Counted from the stretch's first letter, positions 45,101-58,473 are shown. The stretch: 64,000 nt of DNA from Terebella lapidaria (GCA_949152475.1 OX424555.1:21780868-21844867); one strand, 5' to 3'. Program-made: numbers and translations. The notes: generated from the letters alone by a model not told the origin.

Positions 45101-48100
45101 AAATGTATGTTGCATGCACTGAGTTGGTAAGCATGGTCTGTTTTCGTTCGTTTTTATGTAGGGATCAGTCTCTCTCCCCGGATATATATGCAAAAAAACA
45201 ATCATAAGAAAAATTGCAGTATGACTGAGGAGAGAATTGTCTCGTCGTATACCATGAATGAAATAATTTTTCATAAATAATCATTTCCATACAATATATT
45301 TGTATGTCAGGAATGTCATAGTGGACAGCAATAGTTTCAGCAATTCAATAGTTTCAGCAATTCATAACTAGCACAACATTGATGGGTTAAGGCCGTGTTG
45401 TTGTCTTGGATAGCCTACCTAATGTTCCTGCTTTTAGTTCTAGCATACAACCCAGTCATTCTAACACGAATCCAGGACCAATCCAGGAGCTTGGATAGAA
45501 ATTATTCGGCAGCACCAATGGAGAATTCTGGTTGACCACTAGGTCGAATTTAGAGCAAATGAGCAGATATCAATGGACAGCTTTCAACAAATGGTACATT
45601 TATGGCAGAATGGCTCACTATCAATAAATAGGCACAGGGTAGTACTGAAATGGCTACGAGATCAGTTCATGTGGATAGTCCCTTATCAGTATCGGTGAGT
45701 TCTTCCCCACCTTGTTATACGCCCATGATCCATAAAATTCGAGGAAAAATGCATACATTTCCATAAGAGGTATCATATCTGAATTGATGATCAACTAGGG
45801 TGCATAAGTAATTGTGGCAGCTGTTCTCACCAGATGTCTGATAAGATGTCCAGTACTAGTCCGATATTTCTCATATCTGCAGCTCGTATCAATTTCGTGA
45901 GTATTGGGATGTTGGCATTCCATTTGATGTCATTATCTTTTAGTGGAAATATTATCTACACATAAAAAGAATTATGAAAGGTTTCACAGTTGATCCAAAC
46001 ACAGTTAATGAACGTCTCAACGTTTTCATCAACCAACGAGTCTTCATGGAACCATCGAGCCTGTTATGTTTAAGCTTTGGAAAATCACGAGTACACTTCA
46101 AATCCTGTGAGACTGCTTGCCTCTACATGTATATTATAATCTCCAGGAAAGAGCGTTGTAAAAACTCGATTAACTAAGTGTATACTCTGCAATCTGTTTC
46201 AATACTAGACACAGGTTTTATCAGCAACGTGATTCATGATGCATCCATTGTGGTTTCTGAATAATGCAAAGAAATTTACCAATATAACCAGTTAAGAGGG
46301 AAAAATATGTATGACATTAGGCATCTCTCTATTTATCTTCGTCGTCCTGGAACCGATCACGACAAATTATGTGCCTCTTCCAGTGATATGCCATAGAATA
46401 ATATTGACCCTAATCGGATTTATCATTCAAAAGATGGCAACACTGCCACTAGCCTATGATATTGTTCGTTTGCCAGCACAGTAGTTGTTTGATTTGTTGT
46501 CTTCACGTCGCAGTTTTTTCTCGAAATAGTGGTCCAGATCAGTTATTGTTAACTTATCTGTCAATTTTTCGGCATGATGTGATTTTACCATGAATAGAGA
46601 AGGTTCTGACCGGTTACAGTTTATTGTAAATCATTTGCACGGTCTTTGTGACAGAAATCCATTATCCTGGATTTACAATGGAAATAAATTACATGCCTTC
46701 TCTTGACATATATTATTTGTGTGTGTTTGGACGTTCATTGAAAGCCGTTACTGACAACTTAATTCGGGCAGAAACCCACCATACATCATACTCAGTGTAG
46801 TTGGAGAACATTGAGGGTTTATTGCGCACTTTACCACGTTTACTTCTTGCCCGAGTCAACAAAACAAGACCAATAAATGAACGTTAACAAATTATTTACA
46901 CAGTATATCATTGTTCAGTCGACAATGAAGATGTCCTAGTGTCCTACTGCAGAATACAAATATGTGGTAGAATTCCTGAACGAGTGACCTGGACCTTTTT
47001 ACTAACAGCTTTAGGCCCGGCAATTACTTTCCATGCAAAGACTATTGTTAAATGCATGGGGCAACTCCTCATATCGGCGTTCTCATAGGGATTTATAAAT
47101 CCTCACAGAAAATAATTTCTATCGATAAATCTGGACGATACGGGCATGACAAAAATAGTCCTATGTATGTAATGGCTATATGTGTGTGAATACCCCCACT
47201 GGGTCCGCACCAGTGAATGTATGTCTCCACTCTCTCTATGTGCGCTAAATTCCACAGCCATGACATAATTTATAGTTAAGCACAATTTGGGCCTCTGGTT
47301 GGGGCTCAAGTTGTCACCATGCATCGGACCCCGTAATCAGTGTCTCCGCATGACCTGATGCTTGATAAGAGAGGAGTATATTCACTCACAACGATCCCTC
47401 GATATTCATGTAACCTATTCCAGCCGAAAGCAGCCCCGGGTCGTCATCGAGTCTCGTGCTTACAGAATATATACCCTCCGAAACTATCCATGGGTGCAGT
47501 CATGGCGAAACCTTTCCAACATGGCTTACAATTTACAAAAGCAACAATGGCTCTACTTCCTTGTTGCAACTCCTCTGACAGGCATGTGTCACACCCTGTG
47601 AACAAATGGACAAATATCATTGGCTTCAAAAACCTCACATGGTTTCATCAGTTCTGTCCATAAACATAGAATTGTGGCGTGCCCATTATCGATCAAATAC
47701 AAGCACATATCCATATATGCCAACGGTCGTATCTAAATGAATCGGCAGGACAAGGTTAATGGTAATTATTCACTCAATCACCCACTGTTTGGTCGAATGC
47801 TTGCAGGTGGTTGTCTACAGTTATTTCTCATAATCTACATGTCGTGTCGCCCTAATGAGAAGTAAGGTGTTGGAAATTAATTGTGACTCTTCGCAAGATT
47901 ATCCCAGGTAATGATCAAACTACCGAGTAAAGTGATATTATTTAAGTGCACCCGCTCGCCATCAATGAATAAATGCAATACCGAGCTTTAAGTTATTGTG
48001 ATGTCCAGCAGTGAAAAAACATAGTAAATTGTAGGTATTATTAATAAACATTGCTGCAGTAAAACATAAGTAAGAGTCTCATTTTGGCAGTGCACTTTAA

Positions 48101-48890
48101 TATTACCATGGATTTACTCCCAATAAGAAATCACAGACATGAGTTTCGAATGCAAAATATAATTTTTATGAATGGAATCTCCTTCTTCATAATTCACTGA
48201 GCCAACAACTATATGAGACCCATAATTTTGTCTGCTTGGGTATTTTCATTATCGATTGGTAGGTTTTCCACAATCATGAATGTCAGGCTGAAATGGGTCA
48301 CTTTATCCAACATATCGGTGTCGCATGTGGCTTATAATACGTCGACTCACCAGGGAGTGAAGGGAATCTGAGCGAAATTGAAGATCATGCTGGGGAATGA
48401 ATATGACGTCCACCTTTATTAAGTTCAAGGCAAAATACAGACAATTTATCGATTGCAACCACTCAATACAAGTCATTTGGTGGCTTAATGTTCAGCCAAT
48501 GAAATATTTACCCCGCTGATGATCATTATTGCCAGGCCATATGTGTTTCATTGATATCAGTAATGAAAGTTTTGGACCGTAACTATTTTTATTCCATGTA
48601 GTAACACTCATAGCAATTAATATATTCTTTTAACTTCTATTTCTTACCAAATACTTTTCAGAGAAACTTGCTCACAAGACTGGATTATGCAAACACTGCT
48701 TAATCCCTCAACATTATGGGTACAGCCATGAAGTCTCTACTGGATACAACCGTTATACCTTGTTGAGACCAATGATGATTGTTCCTTGTTTTAACTATTT
48801 TTATTGTGGTCAATAATAGATTTAACTAGCAAAACTAATGTTAACTTCTTCGCTTACAGCCATGAAATCTCTACTCGGCAGGCTTGTTGA

Positions 48891-49800
48891 CATTAGAGCG
48901 TTGGGGGCGAAGCCCCCAACTCTCTACATGTCTATGTGCTGACTTTTTCATTGAGGTTTCATGCCAACCTATCGACGCCTGTTTTGGCTTGTAAACCTTT
49001 GTACACCTACTTCAAATGAGGATTTTCTTCGTCCTTGACATAAAATCTCTCGATTTGATGGCAAGTTTTGAATATTCCACAGATATATAATGCATAAATC
49101 GATGTGTTAGGTTTGAGAAAATTACGCAAAATGGTCAGCTCGTCTGAAAAACGTCAAAATGGCGGAGCCGATGGAAATTCACGTTCCCAGAATGCAAAGC
49201 AAATTTTACCGCAATGACGCGTACTTTGGAATTAACTTTGGAACGCACAATTTTCTGTGCAGCATTTTGTGCATGCATGTACATGTAACCTTGCGTGTGG
49301 CCTTCTTTAGCGTTATGAAGTAAACACAACGATTCGTCTGCGATACCACGACTACATTTACCGTAATTTGACATATTTTATCACCTGAGAATGTGTTCCA
49401 TGCTGGGTTGCGAAACCTTTTTATTTTAAACTATTCTTTTAATTTGCTCAGTATGCATGTGTTATCTATATCATGAGATCAGATGCAGATACTCCTCATA
49501 GTATCCAATATTTAGGGATATTTTATTGAGGTTCGATATCATTTTATCAGGCGTATCTGTTTCATTGAGTTCAAAATAAATGTTGACTTATTAAGAATAT
49601 GATTGAAGTACGCATATGTGTTTCATCATAATATAGGGAATGAATTGGAATCATGTGGGGCATGATATGGTTCAATTTTCTTTTTTTTTTTGCAGAGGGG
49701 GTGGGGGTGGGGGTAGCATTGTGTAAGATACATTCAGCTGTCGTGGTGCTGATGATGTGCTCGAGCCCTAATGTCCGTCTCCCGCAGTTAGCTGCATTTT
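48891..49800. mobile_element. 910-bp insertion with 8-bp target duplication
   Basis: CTTGTTGA flanks both sides (48883-48890 and 49801-49808), and units 1 and 2 have a single CTTGTTGA here, so the empty site is directly visible. The left end is CATTAGAGCGTTGGGGGCGA, which runs into a GGGGGCGAAGCCCCC palindrome. Near the right end, TCGAGCCCTAATG is an imperfect inverse of the left end, offset by about 27 bases. No coding capacity is evident; the frame at 49135-49374 minus has no domain. An 8-bp duplication suits hAT or a related DNA transposon, but the ends do not match cleanly. Confidence 0.8.
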
Positions 49801-50139
49801 CTTGTTGAGCCCAATAATATATGTTTTCTTATCTTAACTATTTCTTTATTTTTGTCAATAATAGACGTAATTTAACATTATCGTAATCGGTTCAGATTTG
49901 CAATCTTTAGAGCGTTCACAAGAAAGTGTCAGCGGAAGCGGATGCGGCACGATGATCGCAAATCCACAGTATCCGCCAACCTTCGTTCGGGGGATACAAT
50001 GACTAGACAGGACAGGGTTCTTGATGAATATTCTACTCATTCACCCAATGCATGGTCGAATGATGTCCGGTAACTGCTTGCTGAGTTCAGTTATTTCTCA
50101 TCATCTCCCGCTTGTATCGGCATCATGAAAACGGAGGTT

Positions 50140-50316
50140 TTGGCACTATCCGTACGGCATCTTTCTGAGGTTTTGGCATTCCCCATATGACATTGTCATC
50201 TTTCTGAGGTTTTGGCATTCTCCATCTGACACTGTCATCTTTTTGAGGTTTTGGCATTCTCCATATCACATTGTCATCAATCTGAGGTTTTGGCATTTTC
50301 CATCTGTCACTGTCAT
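50140..50316 (+). repeat. Short paralogue of the 39-bp minisatellite
   Basis: One degraded and four recognisable units. Their types run in the same order as the last four units of the 24.8-26.4-kb array (CCCCATATGAC, CTCCATCTGAC, CTCCATATCAC with CAATCTG, TTTTCCATCTG), and both arrays end at the same TGTCATATTACGTGGAT boundary. Confidence 0.9.
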
Positions 50317-51317
50317 TAGCATGACAACACTTTCTGAAATATTGGGTCTACATGGTCATACAATACACCAAAAGAAAGCTTGAAGCTTCAGGAAAACAAA
50401 TATGTAACAAAATTGACCGTAGGTGATGCTAAGGTGCTAGAGCATTTCAAAGAGGGGTACCGTTAGGTCCTTCTGAAGACAAAAATTAGGGGAAAGTCCA
50501 AAAAAGTGAAGCTCGCTGTTTACACGCAAACAAGACGTGATAATACATATCTCAGGGCTTGAAAATATTCAATATTAATTACTTTACACATTGCAACATC
50601 ATACACACTAAAAATATATGACGTTGGTGGTGATCATTGTGCCCAAAGTTGTCAAATTTGCCCTCATCAGGCCATTAGAAGTAGAACAAATGATCACTGA
50701 AGCCATTTCTGACAAAATTCTAGTCACAAAAAATTGTTTTATTTGTAGCAAAATATCCAAGGTACTCCTTTACTGTAATGTTATCAAAGGTCAATAAAAA
50801 AATCTTATGAGATATGCCCAAAATAGAATTTTTCTCTGATGTCTCCAAAAAACGATAGCCAAGCTTGTTTACATGGGCGATAATAGGGGCTTCGAGTGCC
50901 AACCAATACTAAACAGATGGCGGAAGTGCAGATGAAACACGACAGGCCCTTCATTTTGAAGCAATTTCCCAAGCAGTACGGGGGTTTATGATTGAAATAT
51001 CGCTATATTATGAAAGAAAAAACATTAATTCACAAATTAAACCATGTATGATCGGCGACAAGAAGTTTTAACTTGTTTTTTGGAGTGAAAAAAAACTTTG
51101 AGCTGAACTTTCACCTCCAAAATTGGGTCAGATCTCAAAACGAGGGCTCTTGTCACCTAGGCCGATGTCTAACCAAATATGCTATGTAAAAGACATTCTG
51201 ATTGGTCGAAAATGACCGTAACATGACCCCACCCAAACCGGGTTCAACGAGCTTCACTTTTTTCGCTCCCGCGAAAAACTGCTTGCGCGCGCCGCCTAGC
51301 GGAGTGTTGTCATGCTG
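50317..51317. mobile_element. 1001-bp inverted-repeat element with 7-bp target duplication
   Basis: The ends TAGCATGACAACACT (50317) and AGTGTTGTCATGCTG (ending 51317) are inverted, differing only at the outermost base. CTGTCAT flanks both sides (50310-50316 and 51318-51324). Unit 1 has the uninterrupted sequence at 26349-26361. An inner inverted pair AGTGAAGCTCG/CGAGCTTCACT lies at about 50506 and 51248. The frame at 50720-50902 minus has no domain. A CAG-type terminus with a 7-8 bp duplication is hAT-like; the element is non-autonomous. Confidence 0.85.
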
Positions 51318-51402
51318 CTGTCATATTACGTGGATACTTAATGAATATCATTAGAGGCTTCACAGTTAATGTAACCAATTTTCATGGATACAGAACGCGG
51401 TG

Positions 51403-54400
51403 AGTCTCTGTATCAACATCCAGTCGGTTTAGGTTTTGGCGCATCGAGAGTATATTTTAAGTCCCGCGAAAACATTTGCCTCAAAATCATACACACCAGG
51501 GAATGGGTGTTGCTCTAACTTGATTAACTATGTCGATGCCATGAGAAGTGGGTGTTTCTCGAATAGTTTTGTGACCTTGGATTGAGATTAGATTACTGAC
51601 CAATGTCAGTAAGACCCGTGATGTGTAATTCTAACTGTCCAATTAGTGGTGGTTAGGGAAAAAATACATTTGGCGAACGTATTATGTAAAAATTCATGAA
51701 GATATTCATAAACTGCTCTAGATACTCTCCTGAATTATGTTTCTAATGCATATATCAAAGCATGTTCAAGTAGTCAACTTAAACGTTGACCTAAAAAGTT
51801 TTTACCTAATAAGACAGTATGGTTTTATCAGTTCACGCCTAATAACCGTGGAATTGACATACTCTGCTTTCATGTAGAAGATGTGGTCACATGCCATCGT
51901 GGCACTGTCCACACAGACACGTGGAACTATTTCGTTATATCCATCAGTGAATGACTCTGGGGCGAGTGTTAGAATTAAAACGTCATATTGATCAAGCTCA
52001 CCAAGCGACAGTTTAATATGCTCCTGGATTTGAACCATGTATCGACTGGGAATCCTGCATCTATAAAGGAACAAGAAAAACATAAAATTAACACTCCAAT
52101 TATCTCATACTCATTAATGTGATACTTGTCGAACGAGACATGTGCTTATTGGGCAGTAGTCTGACTGTTTAATATTCTAGTGCAAACTAGTTTCCATTTT
52201 GTATGACCTGAAACTATAGAAATACAGTGTTATTAGTCATTTTGCTTGTTGTTTTTGATTTTTGTAAAAAAAACAAAAACAACGAAAATGTATACCATTG
52301 CCAGCATTAGATTTTAGATAACATTAGACAACACACAAATCCAAGAGACTCATTTTACTGGACGTGGAAATGTTTGTTTCACAAACATGGGAATTGCAGC
52401 TGAATCTATAAACCATACAACATCTCAACATCTCTATATCTATGTTCGTCGTCTTAGAACAAATCAGGACAGATTGTGTGCCTCTTACGTTCGAATTCCA
52501 GGGATATGCCATAGAATAATATTGACACCAATCGGGCTTTCATTCAGAATATCTGACGATATGGCGGTAGCAAAATTCTCGGGCGAGCGTGACGTGGAAC
52601 CTGATTTGGGAAACAGCCGCCAATTAGAGCTTTGAGTCTGTTACACTGAAGGAAACAGTGTATCAGACCGCGTGGACACGGACTTGTAAATCCCAGCGGG
52701 ATTGAAATTTATCCCCAGACTGCCGCTATCTGACGACATTGTTCATTTGCTAGCACAGTAGTTAGATTTGTTGTCGTCATATCTCAATATTTCTCAGATG
52801 GTCTAAGTCGGTTATTATTTATTTAGTTGTGACTTATTTGGAATGATAGTGCTATTTTGAAACAACTGTCCGTGATGTGAAAATCTTTATCAAATGGATG
52901 AGGTAAAAAAAAACACTGGCTTGAATATATGTATTCTTTACTTGTGTTCGTGAGGACTAAACAAAATTACTTGCAGCTATGATTAGGCTTATCAGAACAT
53001 GCAAGAATCATATACTAATGAACGAAAATGTGATTACATGAATAAGGTACAGAAAATGGTGTTTTCTATATGGGAATAGCAGTCGTATTGCATCACAAAT
53101 ACTTTATCAATATCGGAATGACTTAAGGCTTCATTTTGGAACATTCTCTCTCTATCAGATGTGCTTTCTTCGTGGATTTGTGGGAATATGAACACCTGCA
53201 AACTATCACTTAGTTCAATTACTGTTTTGCCCATGTATCGTGTGAGGTAAATAATGATTCGCACCAAAGACACTGGAAGAGAACATTTCTTTCTGACAAA
53301 CAATACTTGATTTTCTGTAGAACCACTTAAATCTTGTTTTACTTCCATTCCCAAAGGAAAAGACATGGCGGTGCTAATGTTCGGTCAGGAATTATCAAGG
53401 TACTGGCTTCCTACAGCCTCAGTGGGGTTGTCAACTACAGTCGCTACGTAATGATATTGGATATATCAAAAATGCACTATGTATTTATTGATCCATTGAT
53501 TGTCTAAAGACTGAAGACGTTTATCTCAGGCAACAGGCAAGTAAACACACAAAAACAACACATATAGATACACATATCACAAACATGTGAAGATCATATA
53601 CTCTAGCAACCTTCGGCTGATAACATTCAGAAACAAACTCTCCATTTTGTAAACATGTAAGGAACTCGCCTCATTTTCCAGCCCTCCCCCCCCCCCCCCC
53701 CCCCCCATTCCTGTTCAAATTCAGCAACAGTTCCGAGAACAACATTTTCAGACAATGTGATAAATTTCATGAAATCATGGACATTTTTCCCGTATATGAC
53801 ATCAAAATTGTTGATGTTTTGAGAAACCAACATATGCCTATGTATAGCAATCATCGAAATATATCGATGTATGACATAGGGCACGCCAATTTGTATTTGG
53901 CGCGTTGCAAGACTACCGGCACTGACTTGAAAGGGTTTTGAAAATTATTGTTGGAGTAGCCATACTTTATACATCTGTCAATTAGATCATGTAAGCTCTT
54001 GGCGCCTGTAAGTCATTTGCATCTATAAATGATAATTTTATCATAACACTGTGTTATTTATGTAGCGCCTGTAGAGCATTGACTCTCAGAGCGATTACAC
54101 AACAGCTGATTGAATTATTTGTAGGTTGTCATAGTAGATGTTTTTGAATGCTGTAGAACATGGTATTTTTTTCAGTTTGAAATTTGAAAATGTACTTTAA
54201 TTCATCCGGATTATTCAAACTAGGTGATTAGTTGGCTTTTGACATATAGATCTACAATTTGATACCTGGTTCATAATATTTTGTAAAAATAATAATAATA
54301 AATGTATGTTGCATGCACTGAGTTGGTAAGCATGGTCTGTTTTCGTTCGTTTTTATGTAGGATCAGTCTCTCTCCCCGGATATATATGCAAAAACACAAT

Positions 54401-56220
54401 CATAAGAAAAATTGCATTATGACTGAGGAGAGAAGAGAGTCTCGTCGTATACCATGAATGAAATAATTTTTCATAAATAATCATTTCCATACAATGTATT
54501 TGCATGTCAGGAATGTCATAGTGGACAGCAATAGTTTCAGCAATTCATAACTAGCATAACATTGATGGGTTAAGGCCGTGTTGTTGTCTTGGATAACCTA
54601 CGTAATGTTCCTGCTTTTAGTTCTAGCATACAACCCAGTCATTCTAACACGAATTCAGGACCAATCCAGGAGCTTGGATAGAAATTATTCGCCAGCACCA
54701 ATGGAGAAATCTGTTTGACCACTGGGTCGAATTTAGAGCAAATGAGCAGATATCAATGGACAGCTTTCAACAAATGGTACATTTGTGGCAGAATGGCTCA
54801 CTATACATAAATAGGCACAGGGTAGTACTGAAATGGCTACGAGATCAGTTCATGTGGATAGTCCCTTATCAGGGACTCAGTACATTGTAAATCAATATCG
54901 GTGAGTTCATCCACACCTTGTTATACGCCCATGATCCATAAAATTCGAGGAAAAATGCATACATTTCCATAAGAGGTATCATATCTGAATTGATGATCAA
55001 CTAGGGTGCATAAGTAATTGTGGCAGCTATTCTCACCTGATGTCTGATAAGATGTCCAGTACTAGTCCGATATTTCTCATATCTGCAGCTCGTATCAATT
55101 TCGTGAGTATTGGGATGTTGGCATTCCATATGATGTCATTATCTTTCAGTGGAAATATTATCTACACATAAGAAGAACTATGAAGGTTTCACAGTTGATC
55201 CAACCACAGTTAATGAACGTCTCAACGTTTTCATCAACGGAAGAGTTTTCATAGCACCATCGAGCCTGTTATGTTTAAGTTTTTGGAAAATCACGAGTAT
55301 ATTTCAAATCCTGTGAGACCGCTTGCCTCTATATCATAATCTCCAGGGAAGGGCGTTGCTATAACTCGATTAACTAAGTGTATACTCTGCAATCTGTTTC
55401 AATACTAGACACAGGTTATATCAGCAACGTGATTCACGATGCATCCATTGTGGTTTCTGAATAATGCAAAGAATGGAATGTAGTGAAATTTACCAATATA
55501 ACCAGTTAAGAGGAAAAAAATACGTATGACATGAGGTATCTCTCTATTTATCTTCGTCGTCCTGGAACCGATCACGACAAATTATGTGCCTCTTCCAGTA
55601 ATATGCCATAGAATAATATTGACCCTAATCGGATTTATCATTCAAAAGATGGCAACACTGCCGCTAACTTATGATATTATATTGTTCATTTGCCAGCACA
55701 GTAGTTGTTTGATTTGTTGTCTCCACGTCGCAGTTTTTTCTCGAAATAGTGGTCCAGATCAATTATTGTTAACTTACTTGTCAATTATTCGGCATGATGT
55801 GATATTGTATTACCATGAATGGAGAAGGTTCTGACCGGTTACAGTTTTTTGTAAATCATTTGCACGGTCTTTGTGACAGAAATCCATTATCCTGGATTTA
55901 CAATGGAAATAAATGACAGGCCTTCTCTTGACATATATTACTTGTGTGTGTTTGGACGTTCATTGAAAGCCGTTACTGACAACTTAATTCGGGCAGAAAC
56001 CCACCATACATCATACTCAGTGTAGTTGGAGAACATTGAGGGTTTATTGCGCACTTTACCATGTTTACTTCTTGCCCGAGTCAACAAAACAAGACCAATA
56101 AATGAACGTTAACAAATTATTTACACAGTATATCATTGTTCAGTCGACAGTGAAGATGTCCTAGTGTCCTACTGCAGAATACAAATATGTGATGGGACTC
56201 CTGAAAGAGTGACCTTGACC
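51403..56220 (+). repeat. Tandem array unit 4 (shortened, more diverged)
   Basis: It follows unit 1 from its start to the equivalent of about 31250 and then stops: homology ends near GAAAGAGTGACCTTGACCTT. R1 and R2 are absent here. It differs from units 1 and 2 by several per cent and contains a C tract at about 53686-53706 where units 1 and 2 have CCGCCCAATTCC. Frames B and C are still open, frame A is shortened (53627-53884) and frame D is shifted. Confidence 0.9.
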
Positions 56221-57800
56221 TTTTTATCAGTAATGACATGAACAAAACAATGCGATCACATTGGTACTCAGGTCTACTACATGTATATTTGTATATGATT
56301 GTATATTTCTTATGTAGGAGTAATAACTGTCGAGTAATTATTTTATATCATGCAATAATTGTATATAAATGTGTCTGTCTAACTTATGCGATTGACAGGC
56401 CTGTGTCTATCGCACAATTTCGTGTTGTAGCTATTTCGTGACATTGGTTCAATCAGATTTGGTGTACATTATCTAATCATGGAAGACTCTGACTGGCCAC
56501 AAAGATGAGTCAAGAGTGAACAAATATCGCCGGACATTGTTTAATATAAAGCCATGGACCAACAGAACTTATGTTCAGTATTATAAAGCCCTTTCCTCAA
56601 TTTCAGTACCCAACACTAAATCAACTAGCAGGTGATATCGATACTAATATCCACGGGGCGTTATAACATAATAGTGTCATAGGGCGTCTTAGCATACTAG
56701 TATGTACAGGGCGTAATGACAATACTACTAGATATATGTCAGTACGGCATACCAGTATGTACAGGCCACATGGCAGCATAACTTATTCCAGCTAAAGCTA
56801 TACACCAAGAAAATTTCCATATGTAATATGTCCAAAAGGATGTTTTTAGCGATAGGCACCACAACTTCCTGCCCTCTATCAGATCCCTAGCCTTAGGTTT
56901 AGCATGTCAGGTTACCGGATCTATGCTCGTCCTCCGTCGTCCTCCACATTTTATCCTAAAGTTTACAATCGACACTTGCTGAAATTTTGCACAAGTATGC
57001 CTAAGAATATTTCGAGAGGGAGGTATTTATATTTTTCTAATTTTCACATTCTTTTGCGGCAATTTTTTATTAAAACGACCAAATGTGGACTTTGATGGCC
57101 TTTTATTGATATCCACCTTTGAGACGTGTATAAGTTTCGTTGCACTTGAACTGCTGGTGCATGTCAAAACAGCAATTTTGATGGGAAAAAAGTTGTGGCT
57201 CAATAATTTCTCAGGTAACCTTGTTTAGCCTTCTGGCTAATTTTTGGCTTGCAATTTATTTATGAACGACTGCTTTCAATGACATTATTTGTATTCACAT
57301 GAATGATCCGAAAGTGAATAGTCATGTCAAAACAAATATTGCATTCATTCAACACAAAGCCATGGCTAATAGAAACAACACCGGCACATAATACTTTAAA
57401 TACTGCAGCAAACGTGCCAAAATCAATGGGGAAATGTTGACCGAAGACAAAAATATGCAAAGCCAAGTAACCACGTATCCGGATAATGTTTTTGCACCAC
57501 GTGTCGAGTGATGGCCCTGTTGCCTTGAGAGCCATAATATATTTATAAAATCATGTTGTCATATTGAGCCGTACGAGTAAGCTCCAAGTGAGTGAAACCA
57601 TAAGGAGGCATAATATGTTGTTTCTAATCGACATTAAGAGCTTGGCATGGGCTTTTTTGTTCCCGTGTAACATGGTTTGTAAGCTGGTGTTGGTGCAACC
57701 ATATATGAAGGTCAGATAGAAGTACCCAGCATTATATTATAACCCATAACACCCATAATATCTTATATTATCATTAAAATATCATTAGTGATACCATGTT
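56221..57800. other. Non-coding stretch
   Basis: No supported gene. About 56655-56780 holds a degenerate tandem repeat with a GGGCGT start and CATACTAGTATGTACA core, in four loose units. Small frames (56238-56441, 57260-57535) show no domain. Confidence 0.5.
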
Positions 57801-57899
57801 TGTTCATGGAATATGGAATTATATCTACGTCTATCTGTCCATATCCCATGAGGCCGAACTAACAGCTAGACGTAGATATAATTCCGTATTTCGTGAACA
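57801..57899 (+). ncRNA. Possible structured hairpin, 33-bp stem
   Basis: The arms 57801-57833 and 57867-57899 pair over 33 positions around a 33-base loop. Twenty in a row (including AATTATATCTACGTCTA) are perfect. The only three differences are U-G or G-U pairs if the plus strand is transcribed. The size is in the range of a precursor microRNA, but a transposon remnant would look the same. No evidence of transcription is available from sequence. Confidence 0.3.
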
Positions 57900-58060
57900 A
57901 CTTGTCACCGAGCAACTTGTCATCCAGTAATCAATGTTCACGGCTCATGATTGATAAGAGAGGTTATATAAGAGAGGTTATATGATAAGAGAGGTTACAT
58001 GTCACCGAGCATCCAGTAATCAATGTTCACGGCTCATGATTGATAAGAGAGGTTATCAAT
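57900..58060 (+). repeat. Local duplication of array-like sequence
   Basis: GCATCCAGTAATCAATGTTC, ACGGCTCATGATTGATAAGA and GAGGTTAT occur twice, with three extra AGAGAGGTTAT units between. It resembles the start of the R1 segment (CCGTAATCAGTGTC, TGATGCTTGATAAGAGAGG) and so is probably a remnant of the array. Confidence 0.8.
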
Positions 58061-58100
58061 CCGAAACAATTTGTGGACAAATTGATGATTTCAATTTTTC

Positions 58101-58382
58101 CATAGTCAATTTCCCTTTTCTAAGCAGCAACATTCCTATGTCACCGGCATATGGTGTGTTTGTTTCTCAACTTATACGCTATTCCAGAGCTAGTTGCAAA
58201 TATGAGGACTTTGTCTATCGAAGTGCCCAGCTAGTCTCTAAACTGCTACGACAAGGATATGTTTTACCAAGACTTATAGCTGCGTTTAAGAAATTATATG
58301 GACGTCATCATGATCTGGTTGATAAATACAGCAAATCCATGTCTGTCATGCAACTAGATCTATTTTCATGTTAATTTTGGGG
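58101..58382 (+). mobile_element. Reverse-transcriptase C-terminal fragment, copy 2
   Basis: The frame reads SIVNFPFLSSNIPMSPAYGV, FVSQLIRYSRASCKYEDF, KLLRQGYVLPRLIAAFKKLY and GRHHDLVDKY, with the stop at 58374. An upstream ATG (57982) extends the frame but into unrelated sequence. It agrees with copy 1 at about 95 per cent, and the two share both edges. The polymerase core is absent. Confidence 0.6.
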
Positions 58383-58473
58383 CAGGAAATGCTCACTCTT
58401 TCCGGAACACCTGATTTCACCTCCTAATGGCCATTTACGGGGGTTCATGAGTTTCCCTGTCATTTTTGTTTTC

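Larger units (their letters stand above)
42130..51402 (+). repeat. Tandem array unit 3 (patchwork, two insertions)
   Basis: 42130 to about 43000 follows unit 1/2. About 43060-45935 follows unit 4, including about 150 bases near 43150-43350 that units 1 and 2 lack. From about 45960 to 48517 it returns to near-identity with unit 1. A deletion of about 1.4 kb follows at 48517, where CCCGCTGATGATCATTATTG joins two distant parts of the unit. It carries two insertions (48891-49800 and 50317-51317) and retains a four-unit relic of the 39-bp minisatellite. Confidence 0.9.
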
